Source: Istiophorus platypterus (lineage: Eukaryota > Chordata > Actinopteri > Istiophoriformes > Istiophoridae). Taken from it: 64,000 bases of DNA. Where the stretch lies: positions 5,149,609-5,213,608 of the forward strand of contig CM029119.1 of the NCBI GenBank assembly GCA_016859345.1, given 5' to 3'. Below the pieces are notes generated by a model that was not told where the DNA came from, searched no databases, and saw nothing but the letters and a program-made list of their open reading frames with translations. A program made the position numbers and the translations under genes. Positions 1 through 15,200 of the stretch are shown piece after piece. Numbering within the stretch: position 1 is the first letter of the stretch; every line of letters begins with the position of its first letter.

Positions 1-1497
1 CGTGCATATTATCAGACCAAAAATTAAACAAAACTTTTGATGATGGCCATTTGGGTGATTTCAATTGAATTGAGATTTAAAAAGGCAGACATAATCGCGC
101 AATAATAAATGGCTTCACTGTCCCAAAATAAGTGAAAAGTTTTATGCATGATCACAAATTTGCCACTCATATACTTCTACTTCACCTCTCATCAGTAAAA
201 TCTATTGTGATTAACCTAATTGTATTAGATTAATAATAGATCCATCCCGATAATGGCTACCTGGGTGAGTCTTTGTCTCTCTCTCTGCATGGATCCGCAA
301 TGATCTAATGTTTCTGCAGCCACTGCCTGATACTGCAAAACTCATCTATATTTCAATAGGGCCTGTTGAGAGTGCATGTGAACAAGAGAAAGAGAGAGGG
401 AGAGAGAGAGATGCAATGTGTCACTGGACAATGACTGCTTTAGTTTACAGATTTAATATCATTAACAGGCTGACTGAATACACAGTACTCAGTGAGCAGT
501 CTCACACAATCAGAATAGTGAAGCTCCAGTTCACTCTGGATGCAAATCTCATTCTGATTTCACTTCATGTACAATAATGTCTATAAAAAACATATCTCAG
601 TCTCAGTGAACATGATTTGCTTTTGTGCTTCTACTATTTGTACAGTCATTAATTATAATAACTAGAGTATTTTTGCCTAAAATTATAACTCAGGTCGACA
701 TAATAGGGGTTTGTCCCACTGAGATTAAGACTGCAATCTGCAGACCAACTAAGGTTACAATGCAGTCAAAATAACATTAAAGAGCGTCCAAAATAAGGCA
801 AATGATAAAGTCAAACTGTATAATACAAATAGTACAAATGAAAGTTAAGTGTTAAGCATAGCTTTCCAACTATTTAGACTTTTTAATATGTACAATATTT
901 AAAAATGTAAAATAAATTATGAAATCTAGCAAAAAAATTCCTTAAAAAGGAATAGCTCAACATTTCAGGAACAGCACCTATTCATTTTCTGTGAGGTAGA
1001 CGATTAGACTGATACCACTCTCATATGTGTACGGTAAATAACAAAGTTACAGCCAGCAGCAAATTACATTATTTTAGCATAAAGACTGGAAACAGCTGGA
1101 AAAAGCTAGTAGGACTCTGTCAAAGGGTAAAGAAAATCCACTTACTACCATCTCTAAAGCTTTGTAATTAAAACTAATATGTTGTGTAAAAATCAAGTGT
1201 AAAAACAGAAGTTGTAGTTTTCATGTGCAAAACTATTTCTTGCCTGGGAGCTGTATTTCAAGTCCTTATGCTAAGGTAGTCTTACTACCTGCTGGCAGTT
1301 TATTCCTTTAAACTAAAACATCTTGTTGCTTAAATGCAGATAATTCTCTTTTCCTTTAAGGTTGAAGGTTGAGAGAAACATGGCCATAGGAAAAGTAAAT
1401 ATTGGTCATACATAGAGAATTTAAGTCTGGCCCAGACTCACAGCTGTCCATTTCATAACCAACAGTCAGTGTCAGGGCTGGCAGGAAGACTCGAAGA

Positions 1498-1556
<59 letters not shown>

Positions 1557-1975
1557 TCTCTTTAACTGTACAGCCAATATGTATTTAGATGTTAGAAATG
1601 TGCTTTAAGATCAACTTATATCTAAAAAGAAATGGCAGGGAGATTACACGGAGAGAAGAGGAGAGGAAAGGAGAGGAGCTCAGGCTGACCTTAAAAGAGC
1701 CACATTTAAACCAGCCAACACCCCTGTGTCTAGGTCAGTCCCACTCTGCATCTGTGTGTGCATGTCTGTGTGTGTGCATGTTTAGGTTACTGTCAATCTA
1801 CTGTCACTATACAGGGAATGATGGCGGAGTAAATTAAAGCATGTCTATGTGCTGTAAGTTCATCTTTTCTTTTGAGGGTTGCTTTGGAGACCAATGACAC
1901 GTTTGTCCTGATAACAAATTTTTAAAGATGATACATCACTTCTTCACACAAACACACTGGATCTCAAATACTTAC
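1..1975. other. spata20 terminal intron, no coding exon recognised
   Basis: AT-rich sequence searched for the missing last spata20 exon (expected ADGD...FL and YVC...C motifs on the minus strand). None was found, so this is taken as the last intron continuing past the left edge. It holds only the CA microsatellite. Confidence 0.6.
1500..1552. repeat. (CA)n microsatellite
   Basis: An uninterrupted CA run of about 26 units lies downstream of the last visible spata20 exon. Confidence 0.98.
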
Positions 1976-4900
1976 CTTATGTGGTAGGAAGAGGGAGCTG
2001 ACTGCTGCTAGAAGGCTAGCGGTGTCTGGGGCATCCCTCTGGCCACAGATCACAATCTAAAAAAATAAGGAATAAGAGAATGAGAACTAGGTGTGAGATA
2101 TAACAAGATGAAAGAGTATGACTAGTGTGAAATAAGAGGGGAAAGGTGACACATAAAAAGAGGGCGGAGGGAGGAAGAGATAGAGGTCGGTGCTGTATTT
2201 GCAGCAGTAACAAGGGAGGCAGGTGTTTTCTCTGGGACTGTCTCACCCTGAATTCATTACCCTCACCACCTCACCCTACTCATCCTCCGCAGGTCATATA
2301 TGTCAGACAGAGGGCTAACTATCCCCGTCTTCTCTCTGTTCCTACTGCTGTTATTTCCTTCTTTCTTCTTTTGATCCTAACACATGCTTTCAAACTAAAA
2401 GTTTTCTTGGTGTGAAGAAACTTCAGGGTAACTGCTGTGCTTTGCTAGTATGCTGGTTTCAGTGGTTTCAGGCTAAATGAGGGTGTTAATATTTCAAAAC
2501 TGATTATGTAACTGAAGTTCAAATAGCCCATTAAATGCATGACGGTTGTTTAAAAACGGGGAAAAAAAGATTTTGAGAATCACTGTGTCCAGGGTTCAAG
2601 TGTGCATATATGTAGATGGCTGAGATAGAGCCAGTGACCCCAAATGACCTACAAAAGTTTAACTGAGGTGAAAAATTTGTATTAACTTATTAGCCTCTTG
2701 TTTAAGGAGATACCACTGCAAGCAGAGGCTCATCTAAACAGGGTCTATATCATGCTGCTTTGAACCTCCAACACAGGTTATAGTTGGATAAGTTGTGATT
2801 TATCAATTGAAATGCAGCAGCTATCGTAAAAAAACATAAAATATAAATGATAGAATGAGAATGGTGAGGTCATTAAAGGTTCAAAACTGGCAATTTTACC
2901 TGTGAGACACACTCTTTGATATTGTGGTGTGACCAATGACCAATTTAGAGCCTTAATATGATGCTCGGTCCTGATAAGAAGTTTTCATGAGTGATGGCTC
3001 CTGACTTCCTGACTCAAATTTTAGTTAAACGGCAATTGCGATTGGGAGTGTACAATGAGAATAACTCTGACATGAAATACCGATATCTGTAATGAACTGC
3101 TGAAAAGCCACTGAATCTTAAAGGAAAGGAATCTCACCGTTCATAAGTTAGCTGAATGTTGTGCCACCATCTGGCTGATTTCTTTCTCGGTAGTAGGAAA
3201 ATTTTCAAACTTTTAGTATGTGAGATCTGCTATGAATCTTAAGGAAGTACAGAAATCATGAAACTCAACTTTTGGGTAAAAATATCTAACTATTCTCAAG
3301 CGTGAATTCAACACCTTTGTTTTTTTATTTTCTCTATGTATTGGTTAGACAAAATAATCAATATGAAGGCATCACTTTAGGCTCTAGCTAAGGTGAACTG
3401 GTATCTGTCACCATTCTGACACCTTATAGCTTTGAGGAATTATTTGGTTATTTGTAAATATTTCATTAATCATCAAAACTGAAAAAATATACTTGCTGCA
3501 ATTACATATGAAAAAGAAGGATTATTAAAACATGAACTCACTGAAAATATTTAATGTTCTTACTGTTAAATGAACATATTCCTCTGTAGCACTGGGTCAT
3601 GCTCTAGCAGTCTAGTTTACTTGCACTGATTTTCAATTCAATATTCAATGGCACTGACGCAGCAGAGCCAATATGGGGATGTTCACTGATTCCCAGCCTC
3701 TTGTTCAGCTTTTGTTCAGCTGCTGTGTATTGTTTGGTTCACTTCTTTTTGGTAAATGTAATGTCTATTGTTCTCACACAATTTGTCAGGAAAGCAGTAA
3801 CACTTTCAGCTTTCAGTAGGCGGCCATGAGAATGAGTTTAGGATTACAGCCAGGTAAACACACCCACTCCCAAAGCTGAGCTGGCCTTTAGGGCTCAACA
3901 CAGAAAGCCAGGACTTAACAATAGTGGTTACTCTGTTCCAGTCAAACAAATCTGGACCAATGGTTCAACTACTTTTGTTTGAATAAAAGGTCCAGTAGTA
4001 GATGCTAATTTAGCTTCAAATATAGACTTTCAATACATACACTCCAGTAAAGGATGACAAGATCTTTGTTTACTCCCTGTATAGTTGTAATGGTCAACAC
4101 AACCCCCAGGAGACAATGTGTCTACATGATTAGCAGAACTTGCATATAGAGTACCCATCAACTCATGTGTGCTTGTGTGTGTGAACATGAGAATAACCTG
4201 TTTAAGCGTGTAGTGCTGAGCCATAAGACTCCGGACCATTTCAGGCAGGGCTATGGGAACCCTGGTCAGACGGTCAGAGAATGCCGTCAGCAGTTGTTGG
4301 GATTTCTGAAGCCACTCCTGTCTTCCGGTGTAGTGGGACAGACGCAGGAGATTGGACGCCGACACTGAGTTAGCACTTGGCTCCGCTCCATCCTGATCTG
4401 AGAGACACAAAGATAAACACCTTTTTTGTCGGGCTGCAACAGTTATTCTTAGATAACGACGAGTAACAGGTCGGTTCTGGTGCTGAGCTTTGCTGATTTG
4501 CAAAATTGGACCCATGCAGGACTCTGCCTCTGACATACACAGATGAGCCAAAAAAGCTACAACCTGCCAGGCCATGGGCTCTTCAAGACATCCAAAGGTG
4601 CCCCATTGTATGTCGCAACAAGTAAATTGCAAAGTGGACATTGTCAGTCTTGTTGCTCCAGCACATCCCCCACTCCCTGTCAGCACTTTGTGGTTTGTCC
4701 TGCCTCAGACCACTGTTGGTAGGTACTTAACACTGCTTACAGGGAGCACCGTACGAGTCTTGCAATTTTATAGGCTCTCTGACCCAGTCATCTGACCTGG
4801 CAATTTGGTCCCTGTGAAAGTTGCTCAGATCTTTACACCCATACGTTTCTCCTGCATCCAACCCACAGAGTATGCGAACTGATCTAGATGCTTTTATTCA

Positions 4901-7900
4901 AAGCAACTTACAAGTAAGGGAAAATACTAAAGCTTTGGTACAGTATGAGATCTTGAAATTAGTATTAAGTACTAAATCTGTTCAATAAAACAAACTGAAA
5001 GGAGATCAATTAAAGAAGTGTGCCGTAAGTGCTCAGCAAGTGCTAGTTAGACAGGTTAGGGTGTTAGAGATATTATGAGAGGAGGTGCCCTTGGAAAAGT
5101 TGAGTCCTCAAGAATTTTTTTAAGATAGCAAGTGATGTCCCTGCGCTGATAACAATTGGTAGCTCATTCCACCATCGGGTAACCACAAATGGGAAATGTC
5201 TGGATTGAGATTGCCTTGTGTGCAGGGATGGCAATGCCACCTGGCATTCCTTGGAGGAACGCAGTGACTTAGAAGGAGCATAAGCCTGTATGATTGAAAT
5301 CAAACGGATGTATGCAGACCCAGAAGTCATTCTGTAGGCAAGTATTAGTTACTGGATTTTGATTTGGTCAGCCCTAGGTAGCCAGTGGAGGTCAATGAGC
5401 AGCGGAGTGATATGTGCCCTTTTAGGTTGATCGAATACCAAACATGCCGCCACATTTTGGACCATTTGACAGGGCTTCACTATGGTTGAGGAAAGGCCCA
5501 GTGCAGTGGCTGAGTTCACAGGTGACCCAGGTTTGTACCAAGAGTTGGATAGCAACTGAGTCAGATAAGGTCTGATTTTTGTTATGTTGTATAGTGCAAA
5601 GCAGCACAACAGGAAGACAGATACAACATGATTAGAGAAGGGAAGCTGGTTATTAAACACGACACCCGGGTTTCTCGCAACCTTGTCTGGGGTAAGATGA
5701 GTAGGGCAATTTTGATGTTGATATTGTGATGGAGTGACTGATTTGCCAGGACAAATGACTAAGAGTTCAGGTTTAGATTTAGCTGAAGATGGCGTTCGTT
5801 CCTTCATCCATATGGATAGACTGAGAGAAGTAGAGATTTGCGCTGAGAAAGTGGGGTCATGTGGCAGGAATGACTCAGATAATTTAGTTTCATCTGTGAT
5901 ATGAGGAGCCATGTGAGCAGATAACTGACCAAAGGAGATGGTGTATATTGCAAAGAGCAGAGGCTCCAGCACTGAGCCTTTGTGCAACCCTGTAGGGAGG
6001 GGATGCGATAAGGACCTATGTCCTCGCCATAACACACTGAAGGACCGCCCACTGCGACAGTCTTCAAACTGAGAAAGTGCTTTGCCCGAGAAAGCTCCAT
6101 AGAGCTCAGGGGAACTGCAGCAGAGAGAGGTCATTCTGTTTGATCCATTGTTAAAGTAAAAAAATAATGATTGGTTGAGTTTTAACAGTCTGCAGCTAAA
6201 CTGCTGTGTAAAGTTTTCCAACAACAGAAAATTCAAATAAACTCAGCTAAATGTACAGTATATTGATGTATTTCCTTTACAATCCTTTCAGGTTTGTGCC
6301 AGTGAGGAAAACACTGTGCAAAGCCAGTAAATCATATTGCATATCATGTTCCACTTCTTATCATCGAGATGCTGGAGAGGGATTTTTTATATATTTCGAT
6401 AAGTAAAGGCAAAACATATCAAAACAGCTACTTATTCTGTACTACAAATGATATTAATGATATAAACAATGATAAATAATAAAATAAATATAGTACAGAG
6501 TCAAAAGGAAGATGTATGGGCTAAATAGGATGTGTGTCCAACAGTTATTAGGTGTCTACTCTTTCATGAGACACAAGTAATAAATCTTGTAACAAATGCG
6601 ATGCCTCTGGTGCAAATCATTAGACGTTCTATTATAATTTGTCAGCAGCGAACATAGCATGCTAATAAGATATGCACGCTATGCCCTACCATCATCTCCC
6701 CCTGTACACAACGATCATGGAGTCACAACGTGTGGTGTGTTGTGAAGGGACTAACAGATTACCTCATGACTTGGCCCTGTTAAGTGACTGGTCCTTATCT
6801 CTTATCAGTGTCCAGGGAGAGCCAGGAGGTGATCTTCTCATGACCTATGACCTCATTATGACATGTCTGGCATTTAACATTACTCTGATGCCTGTTCCTG
6901 AATGTGAGTATGTGAGTATGTATGTATGTATGTACGTACGTATGTATGTACGTATGTATGTATGTATGTATGTATGTATGTATGTATGTATGTATGTGAG
7001 AGAGAGAGAGAGAGAGAGAATTTTGAATCTTGGCTGACACAACTCACTTTTAACTCAAACTGTAATTTCAAAAATTACAAATATAACCTCCCCCAGTCTC
7101 TCTCTCACCCACATACACACAATCTGTACTGGATACTGTATATACTGTACAATATTCTTTATGACAAGCATGGAATCACAATCACATACAGATGCATGTG
7201 AAGACTCATGCATGACGGAACCTCAGAAATAATTAGATTTTATCCTGCAGTATGTTAAAGCTCTCCCCGAGCACCATGGAAATGATGTTTCACCATACAC
7301 ACGTACATATACTGTAAAAACGCACAGAGGCTGACGGAGCAATCTGTCCATTTTTCTCATTTCACCTACCTCCTCTTAAAGAGCCACGCGAAAGGAGGTC
7401 ATTTTAAGCAGTGATGGAACAGTCTCCAAATACACACACCCACACAGTCCCACACGTAAAAAAACACTCATAAAAGTCACAGAGCAGTGACAGAATGGCT
7501 CCTCACTGCACTAAAACAACTCTTAAACTTGTAACGGTTTTTGAAAGTTTATACTGACACTGATTTTTTTGGACTGAAATGGCCTTAGGTGATATCTAAA
7601 TTTTGCGACCTCTGTCAAAACAGGAACACAGCTGAATTAACCTCTTGGTAACATGAGAATAAAAAAAGATTTTAACAAACAGTAATTTAAAAAAATAAAA
7701 ACAGAAAATATTTATATAGTTTTAACTTTAATATTAATTTTAACAGTAACAATCATTTTAACTTTAATCATGAAAAATAAATAGACACAAGTGAGTGTGG
7801 CGGGGCTCTATGATGTAGAAAGGCAGTGTGGTGGGGTAATCCATCTTGCTGTGACAGGCATCCACACTGCATGGGCTGTAGCGTCACTAATGGGCTTCAA

Positions 7901-8158
7901 CCCTACAGAGCGCTGCCACCATAATGGCACAGTCAATCCTCTCAGATGAGAAACCTCTCACACGTCAGCGCCGATAAACACACACGGATGCAGGTATGAC
8001 AGCCTGTGAGACACTCCCGCACACACACATGCAACCATCATCCCTGATCTGTCAACAGTTCTTAAACAAGAATAACTATTAGCTTTTTTCAATGATTCCC
8101 CCCCCTCCTATCTGTGGTATGTTGCTTTTGTCTGAACTATTTACACCAACTGTCACAG

Positions 8159-8198
<40 letters not shown>

Positions 8199-9165
8199 TT
8201 CCTTTTTAGGTGGAAAAAATATTGAGGTGTGGCACATGAAACATTAAAACTGACATTCTCTCAGACAGATTTCTCAATTTGGAGGTTTTGTTCTTTATGC
8301 ACCAGTCAAAGGTCAACACATGAAAAGTAGCCATTCATTAATTGCACTTTCAAAACAAATTACCAGCAATATACAAACCACAAAAAGGAAGACCCAAGAC
8401 CCACTACGATTTTAGTCTCCAAAGGGTGAACCATCATGTGCACTTCAAGTTACCATGATGAAGGAAAGAGGACGGGTGGGTACCACCCCTGCAGATGTGT
8501 CGTACAAAAAGGTTCTAACTTTCCAACTGACAAAAATAAAAAACAAAAATTGGTAAGAAACTAGAAGACACAGTATAATATCCATTAAGATGGGGTAAAA
8601 ATAGGCCATCTGACAGCACATACTATATTAGGAGAGCGATATAAAGCTGAGAAGAGATGACAAAAGAACTAGAATAAAAAAAACAAGTGGGAGAAGCAAG
8701 CCATTAAAATAGATGGCAACTGTCAGATAAAGTGACTCCATAGTAAAAACAAACAAAAAAAAAACAGGCTACTAAATCCAGATTGTATACCTTGGTCTGA
8801 CAGATCAAAGGTAAATGTCTGCATGTCTGCAAGGTGTCAGTTTCTCTGAACTGCCAGCAGCCATCAGTTGTAGTAGTTAGACTGGCAGCTGAAAAAGCGC
8901 TGCAGCTCACATCAGGGTCAGACCTGTTTATATATATATCCCATCAATCCTTTGGTGCAAAAACCCTCTTTTAGCCACTGACATTGCGAGGTAATGCAGC
9001 TTTGCAATATTTAACTATATACTGACTAAAAGATGTACTTACTTGTAAAAACAGCAAAATGCTTGTCAACAACACAGATTAATAAAAAAAAGATGTAAGG
9101 TAGGTTTTGACTGATGATACTGATATTTCTTTGTTATATCCGTTTTATATATACATACGTACATA

Positions 9166-9213
<48 letters not shown>

Positions 9214-12200
9214 TAACACTCTGCAAGCACTTTATTAGGAACACTATATATACTGGGTAGGAGTCTCCCTATGCCCACAAAGCAGCCTCATTCTTCCTGG
9301 GATGGATTACACAAATTGCTGGAAACTTTCCTTTGAGATCCTGCTTCATGTTTATGAATGCATCACAACATTTCTGTAGATTTGTAAGCTGAACATCCAT
9401 TGCTGCCAGTCTTCCATTCTACCACATCCCTAAGGTTTTCTAGTGGACTCAGATCTGGTGTATGCGGAGGCCACTGAAGTTCCCTCAACTCATTGTCATC
9501 GTCATGGAACCAGTTTGAGATGAGTTTTGCTTTGTGACTTTTTGGGTTATCAAGCTGGAAGTAGTTATCAGAAGATGGTAAATTGTGGCATGACGGGGTA
9601 AAAAGGTCCACAACATTACTTTAATAGGCTATGCTGTATTAAAACAGTGATTGACTGATATTAAGGAAACCAGTGTGTGGCAAGACATTCCCCTAACCAT
9701 TACACCACCACCAACCAACATGGCCTGTTGACAAAGGGCAGGTTGGGTCCATGGATTCATGCTGCTGATTCCAAATTCTGACCCTACCCTCTGCTGCCTC
9801 AGCAGAAATCTAGATTTATCACCATTCTGAATAAACTTTAGAGATTGTTGTGTCTGAAAATCAAAGAAAATCAGCAATTTCATAAACAGTCAGATCAGCC
9901 CATCGGTTACCAACAATCATGCCATGGTAAAAGACAGAGATCTGCCCCCATTCTGATTTTTGCCGTGAACATTAACTGAAGTTCCTGATATGTATCTGTA
10001 TTATTTTAAGCACTGCACTGCTGCCATATGATTGACTGAAAGGACAATTGAGTGAATAAGCAAGGCGCATAGGTGTGCCTAATAAAATGCTCAGTGAGAG
10101 TATGTATTTTTTATGTATACATGATGAACCAGTTTCAGTTTGTATATGACAGATAAATTGATCTTGGTGTATGTGTCCGTTAATAAGTAACAAGAAATTA
10201 CTGTACAAATATGCAAAAGACATTTGCAGTAATTTAGAAACAGTTTCTCTATTACACACTCTGTCCATTAGAGAGCACTAAAAAGCTTTTGACTCTAAAA
10301 TATCTAACTCAGTGCTAATCTTGCAATAATAATAAATGAGTGAAAAATATATGCTTATGTTGTATATTTCTGTTAGAAAAATTCAAAAATTATATTGGCT
10401 GATATATTGATCATGAACATCCAATATTAGTCCTGCTCTAGTGTGAGCATAAGGCAGAATTGGCTATGCTTTGAGCTCAATATTAAAATCAGCATGTTAA
10501 ACTGGTCTTAATGACAGCCCTACCATGCTGATGTTCCACACGTATGATTCTTAGAATAATGACCATCTTATTTTAGCCTGTTAGCATGTTAACATTTGCA
10601 AATTGGCATTACACACGTTAAAGCTGAGGCTGATGGGAACTAATTAGTTTTACAGGTAACTATTTATGCACCAGAGAACTGAACAAATCAAATTATTTAC
10701 TTGATGAAGTCAGGGGGTCATCAAAGTTGTTTCAATTCATCCTAAGAAGAACATGTTACAAATACATGTTACATACAAATCTCATGGCAATCTATTCAAT
10801 AGTTGTTGAGACATATTATTTAGAACCACAAACATCAACCTCATGGTGGCATTAGATGGAAGTTATGGCATCACTAAATCATAGAGATCCATCCTCTGGG
10901 CACCTTGAATATCCGTACTAAATTTAATCATAATCCATCCAATACTTGTTGAGACATATGTTAATTTTATTAAAGTGAAGATGTAAGTGAGATGAGATGA
11001 GGCAGAGGCTGACAGAGGATTTCAGATTCCCACTGTACATTATAAGTGCTGTTTCAATCTGAGAGATGCAGATGGACCAAGAAAAAGACAGATATGACAG
11101 TTCTGGTGATCACAGTACCCGAAGAATAAGAGCATCAGTCTTTAAGTGCTTTCATGATGGAGGAGTTCAACTGTGAGAAACTAAGTGATGGTTGCATCCT
11201 CTTTTCTCCCCTAGGTACACATCTATCTGTCCATCTATCTATCCTTGCCTCCCTTCTCTTCTGTGGTTGAAGTGTAGCGATGGGGTGAAACTGGCAGAGG
11301 TATTACAGCTGAAGCTTCCATCTTGTTAAGCTCAGGATCAATCAGTGAGGTGAAGGATGTAGGCAGGCGAGACAGAGATGGATGAATAGATGAATGAACG
11401 AACACCCATCCATTAACACCACTATTTTTCAAATAAATTACAGTCATGCATTCATGCTTCTTTTGTTCTTTCAAATCACTGCGGCCAAATTATGGTATAG
11501 TGTTAATATTACCAAACTCTCTGTAGTGGACACCTCATACCCTGCATTTATTCAACTGTTTGAGCTATCCATCTATTATTGAACTTGTCTAAGCCACAGA
11601 GGTGGCCTGCAGTAGTGCTGTTAATCCTTCACCTGTCCATCAATCCATCCATGCATCTCACAACCTATTAGGGCCATAGCAAGCAGCAGTACAATCAATA
11701 CCCCTACTACTCAGTTTGATAGTTCACCACTTTGTTCAACAATGAAATATCTCAATAATAACTAAATTGGTTGCTACAAAACCCTGTTCAGACATCCATG
11801 GTCTCCAAAGGATGAAACTAAGTGACTGTGGTGAACCCTTTACTTTATTTCTAGCACCATCAGCAGGTCAAAGAGAAATATCTCAACATCTACTCAATGG
11901 GTTGGCACAACATTTGCACAATCATTGTTCCCAGAGAATAAATCCTAAAGACCTTGGTGAGCCCCCGACCTTCTCTCTAGAACCACCACTGTTGTTTTGG
12001 GGTAAATATCTTAACAACTGTTGAATGGTTTTCCAATAAATTAGTATCAACTGCAAGAACTTTGGTGATCTGTTGATATTTCTTCTGGCTTCGTCTGAAT
12101 ACTTGCAAAACTATTGAAATTCCCATCAGTCCAGCTGTACTGTGTCTTTATTGATTATTAGCAAATGATCGCATAATTACACTTCAATATAAGACTGCGA

Positions 12201-15200
12201 ACATATTAAATCACCATATCTGCTGAACAACAGCATACTAGTCTTATCATTGTGAGCATGTTAGCATTGCGAAACTAGCATTCAGCTCAGCTCACTTTGA
12301 ACATGGCTGTAGCCTCTTCGTCTAGTTTATATAATGGCTTGACAAATGATACTGATTATGTAATTTAACCATCCCTAACTGACAACACCACCACCAAGTT
12401 AATTAGAACCCTGATTTAACCCTAATAACTACAGTATTTCTATAAGACTGTATAATACAAGAAAGCATATATAATATAGGATATAATGCAATAGAAATAA
12501 TGGACTTAAAACATTCAAAGATATAATTTCTTGGAAGTTGTTAGAGCTTTATGTGAGGCATAGACTCACACAATCCATTCACACTCCTCTTCCAGGCAGT
12601 CACAACTCTCCAGGTAGTGCTATATCCTTTCTTTGGTTACCTTACAGCTTACAAAGGACTTATAAAGAAAGAAAATCACTATACAGCAAAGGATTTATGA
12701 TGGCATATTAAAACAAAAAATATATACTTTCACTCATCAACCTGACAAGTAGAGTGTGAATCTTTGGAAATCTAAAGAGCTGCAGAGTGTGCTGGTGAGC
12801 CACCTCATTTTGTTAGTTCCAGTGTTCAATGCTACAGGTGATGCTGTATGGAGTTTTAAGAAAATACTTCACTTTCGTTTTGCATAGCTATAACAGGCTA
12901 TAGCAGGTCCAGACCCTTGTCTGCTTTGAGGATAACGTACAAAAAAACTGAGTGTGTTTACTGTACACTGCCTGGGTTCTGCATTGGGCTCTCACAATGG
13001 AGTTTAACCTTTTTCATTCTGTCATTATAATGTACAACATAGATCTCTTCTCCCAACACACAGACCCGACCATGGCATGTGTTGTCCCTCATCACATCAA
13101 GATGTGATGTTACCTAGGTAAGTAACCCATTAGTGTCATGGGAAAAATCAGTTTTAAGATCTGGACTGTTGATATGAGATCAATGATGAGAATGTCACTC
13201 TATTATCCCTCACCCTCTTTGAGTTGCAGCAGTACAGTGCTGTCACTGGGATTGCTGCAGAAGTAGCCTCCCCCCTGACCATCCCAGAACAGCATGTCCT
13301 GCTGGAGCTGCAGCTCTTCAGCCCACTGCAACCACTCTGTCTGCAGCGTGGCCTCATAAAGGTCCAACAAGCCACAAATGATGAAGGCATAGTCATCCAG
13401 GAAGCCAGAGATATGTGGAGATCTACAGAATAGACAGGAAAAAGGGAAATAGGAATCAGAGAAGTGGAAGAAAAGTGAGAATGAGGACATTAAGAATTAA
13501 TTGATAGATGGATGAAAGAACTGTTGAGATAGGATACTAGTTGTACTAGTTCAGCTTCTTTTTTTTTCCTCCTCATCTTTTACATAACAGATGTTTGTTT
13601 TATCAGCCCTGAAGAAGATCAAGCTATGTTTTCTATCAAGACAGTACAGAAACCCAAACGAATTGACTTTAAAATGAGACTACAAAAATCCTGAAGGGAT
13701 TACTTGGGACAGTACAGGGCTACATTTTGTTACTCACTGCACACTGAGTGTAATCTATCCCTAAAGCATCTTTCTCTGTGTGAATTACACATCTTCCTTC
13801 TCTTTGCTTGTCATAGAAGGCATCAGACACTTATATGTGCACACAAAATTTTTATATGTCATATTTTCATTTCTGCTTGCTCTATTAGAAAGACCTCTCC
13901 ACACCTGGAGTTTGTTGTCTATATTATCTATACTAGTCTGTCTCAATATTCTAATCATTCCCTGTCAGTGGCGTGTAACAGTATTTATTGTTCAGCTGAG
14001 AAGGACCAACAACAAACAGAACCAAGACGTGCCCTTCCCAATGTCAGCATAGCGTCACCAAACTATCTCCCTAACTCTGACTCAGTTTTTAAGCTCTACT
14101 GTTACCCCCTCCCCCCAAAGAAAAATGGCACCCCATCTGGATGAGTGTGGGGGAACAGATGGTGACAGCAAGCCAGATAGTGTTGTGTTGGGCGAGGCTG
14201 ATGGCTGGTGGTCAAGAGGCTGAAAGAAGGGGAAGCTTTGGAGTAGATGAAGTGCATGAGAAGGTCACTGGGAGATGAGGAGCCATATCTGGGCCATCTT
14301 GCCCAGAAAGACAGAAAGAATTGGCAGAGACATAAGTCAAAGGGAGACTGGAAGCACTGTTGCACAGGAAATGACACTGCCAGTTTAATGTAATCCAAAG
14401 GGGGAAAATGATTTAGAAATTGACATCATGGCAAATTTCAAACAAGCTAAGATTTAAAAAAAACAAAAACAACACAAAGTATCTACAGCTATGTTAATGG
14501 ATCTGTGACCGAAATCTTGAGTTAATGAGGGTGCTAAATGGAAAGTCAAGGCTTCGCTAGCCCCTTTAAATTTTAAGTGTGTGGTTCTTTATCAGAGGTT
14601 GGTAAGTTGGTAACCAGATGTATATTTACCAAACCAACCAGTTAGTCCACATCTTTAAGGTCTTCTCATAAAATAAAAACATGCTGCTTTAAATCACTTT
14701 CAATGAGCAGAACTTTTTCTTTTGTGACACAATTGAGTGAGTCATCTTCTTGCCCTAATTCTGGTCTGGCAAACCTTAATGGACTCATTACTGCCCCCCC
14801 TGGTGGTTGCGGTACTGAAAATCCCCACTGCAATCATGGCTAGTAAGAACTGCTGTTGAAGTGGCCACAAAGTGCAACAGAAGAGAAGAGAAGGGAGCCC
14901 AAAGTGAGCCCAATTGACACTCAGTAACAAACAAGAGGAGCCAAGATAAGACTTACACTGTATGAATGTTTTCAAACTATATGTTTTGGTTTAACAAGAA
15001 AATAAAGGTTGATGAACCACTGGTTTCAAAAATGTATACCTTGTTATCTTCCCCTCCTCTAATAGATAGCAGCCATTTCCCTATGCTTTTCGACTGGAAC
15101 TGTCAGGGGCTGTTTCCCAAACAGCTGATAACGTGGTCCTAAATTGGCCCAAGGGAACACCAGCATCCATTCAACTCATCCTGTTGGGAACATAAATGTT

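Larger units (their letters stand above)
4398..13213. other. spata20 intron 13, 8.8 kb
   Basis: A large intron carrying the L2-like LINE, the Tc1-like relic, repeat copies 1 and 2 and four microsatellites. The phase across it (G|AT, Asp) is exact and yields the family sequence LKEDQDGAEPS. The parts at 7200-8100 show no repeats and are somewhat richer in G and C, with no coding frame. Confidence 0.75.

Noticed and set aside
1..1975. Search for the last spata20 exon
   Set aside because: No stretch on the minus strand encodes the expected ADGD/YVC motifs; the exon is presumed beyond the left edge.
6672..7042. Open frames reading MYVCMYV or HTYIHTY
   Set aside because: They are translations of the TATG microsatellite.
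1500..9211. Regular short repeats as a CRISPR array
   Set aside because: They are simple-sequence microsatellites in a vertebrate genome without unique spacers.
13704..14144. 146-codon plus-strand open frame in spata20 intron 12
   Set aside because: Composition and translation are unlike a protein; overlapping frames are equally open.
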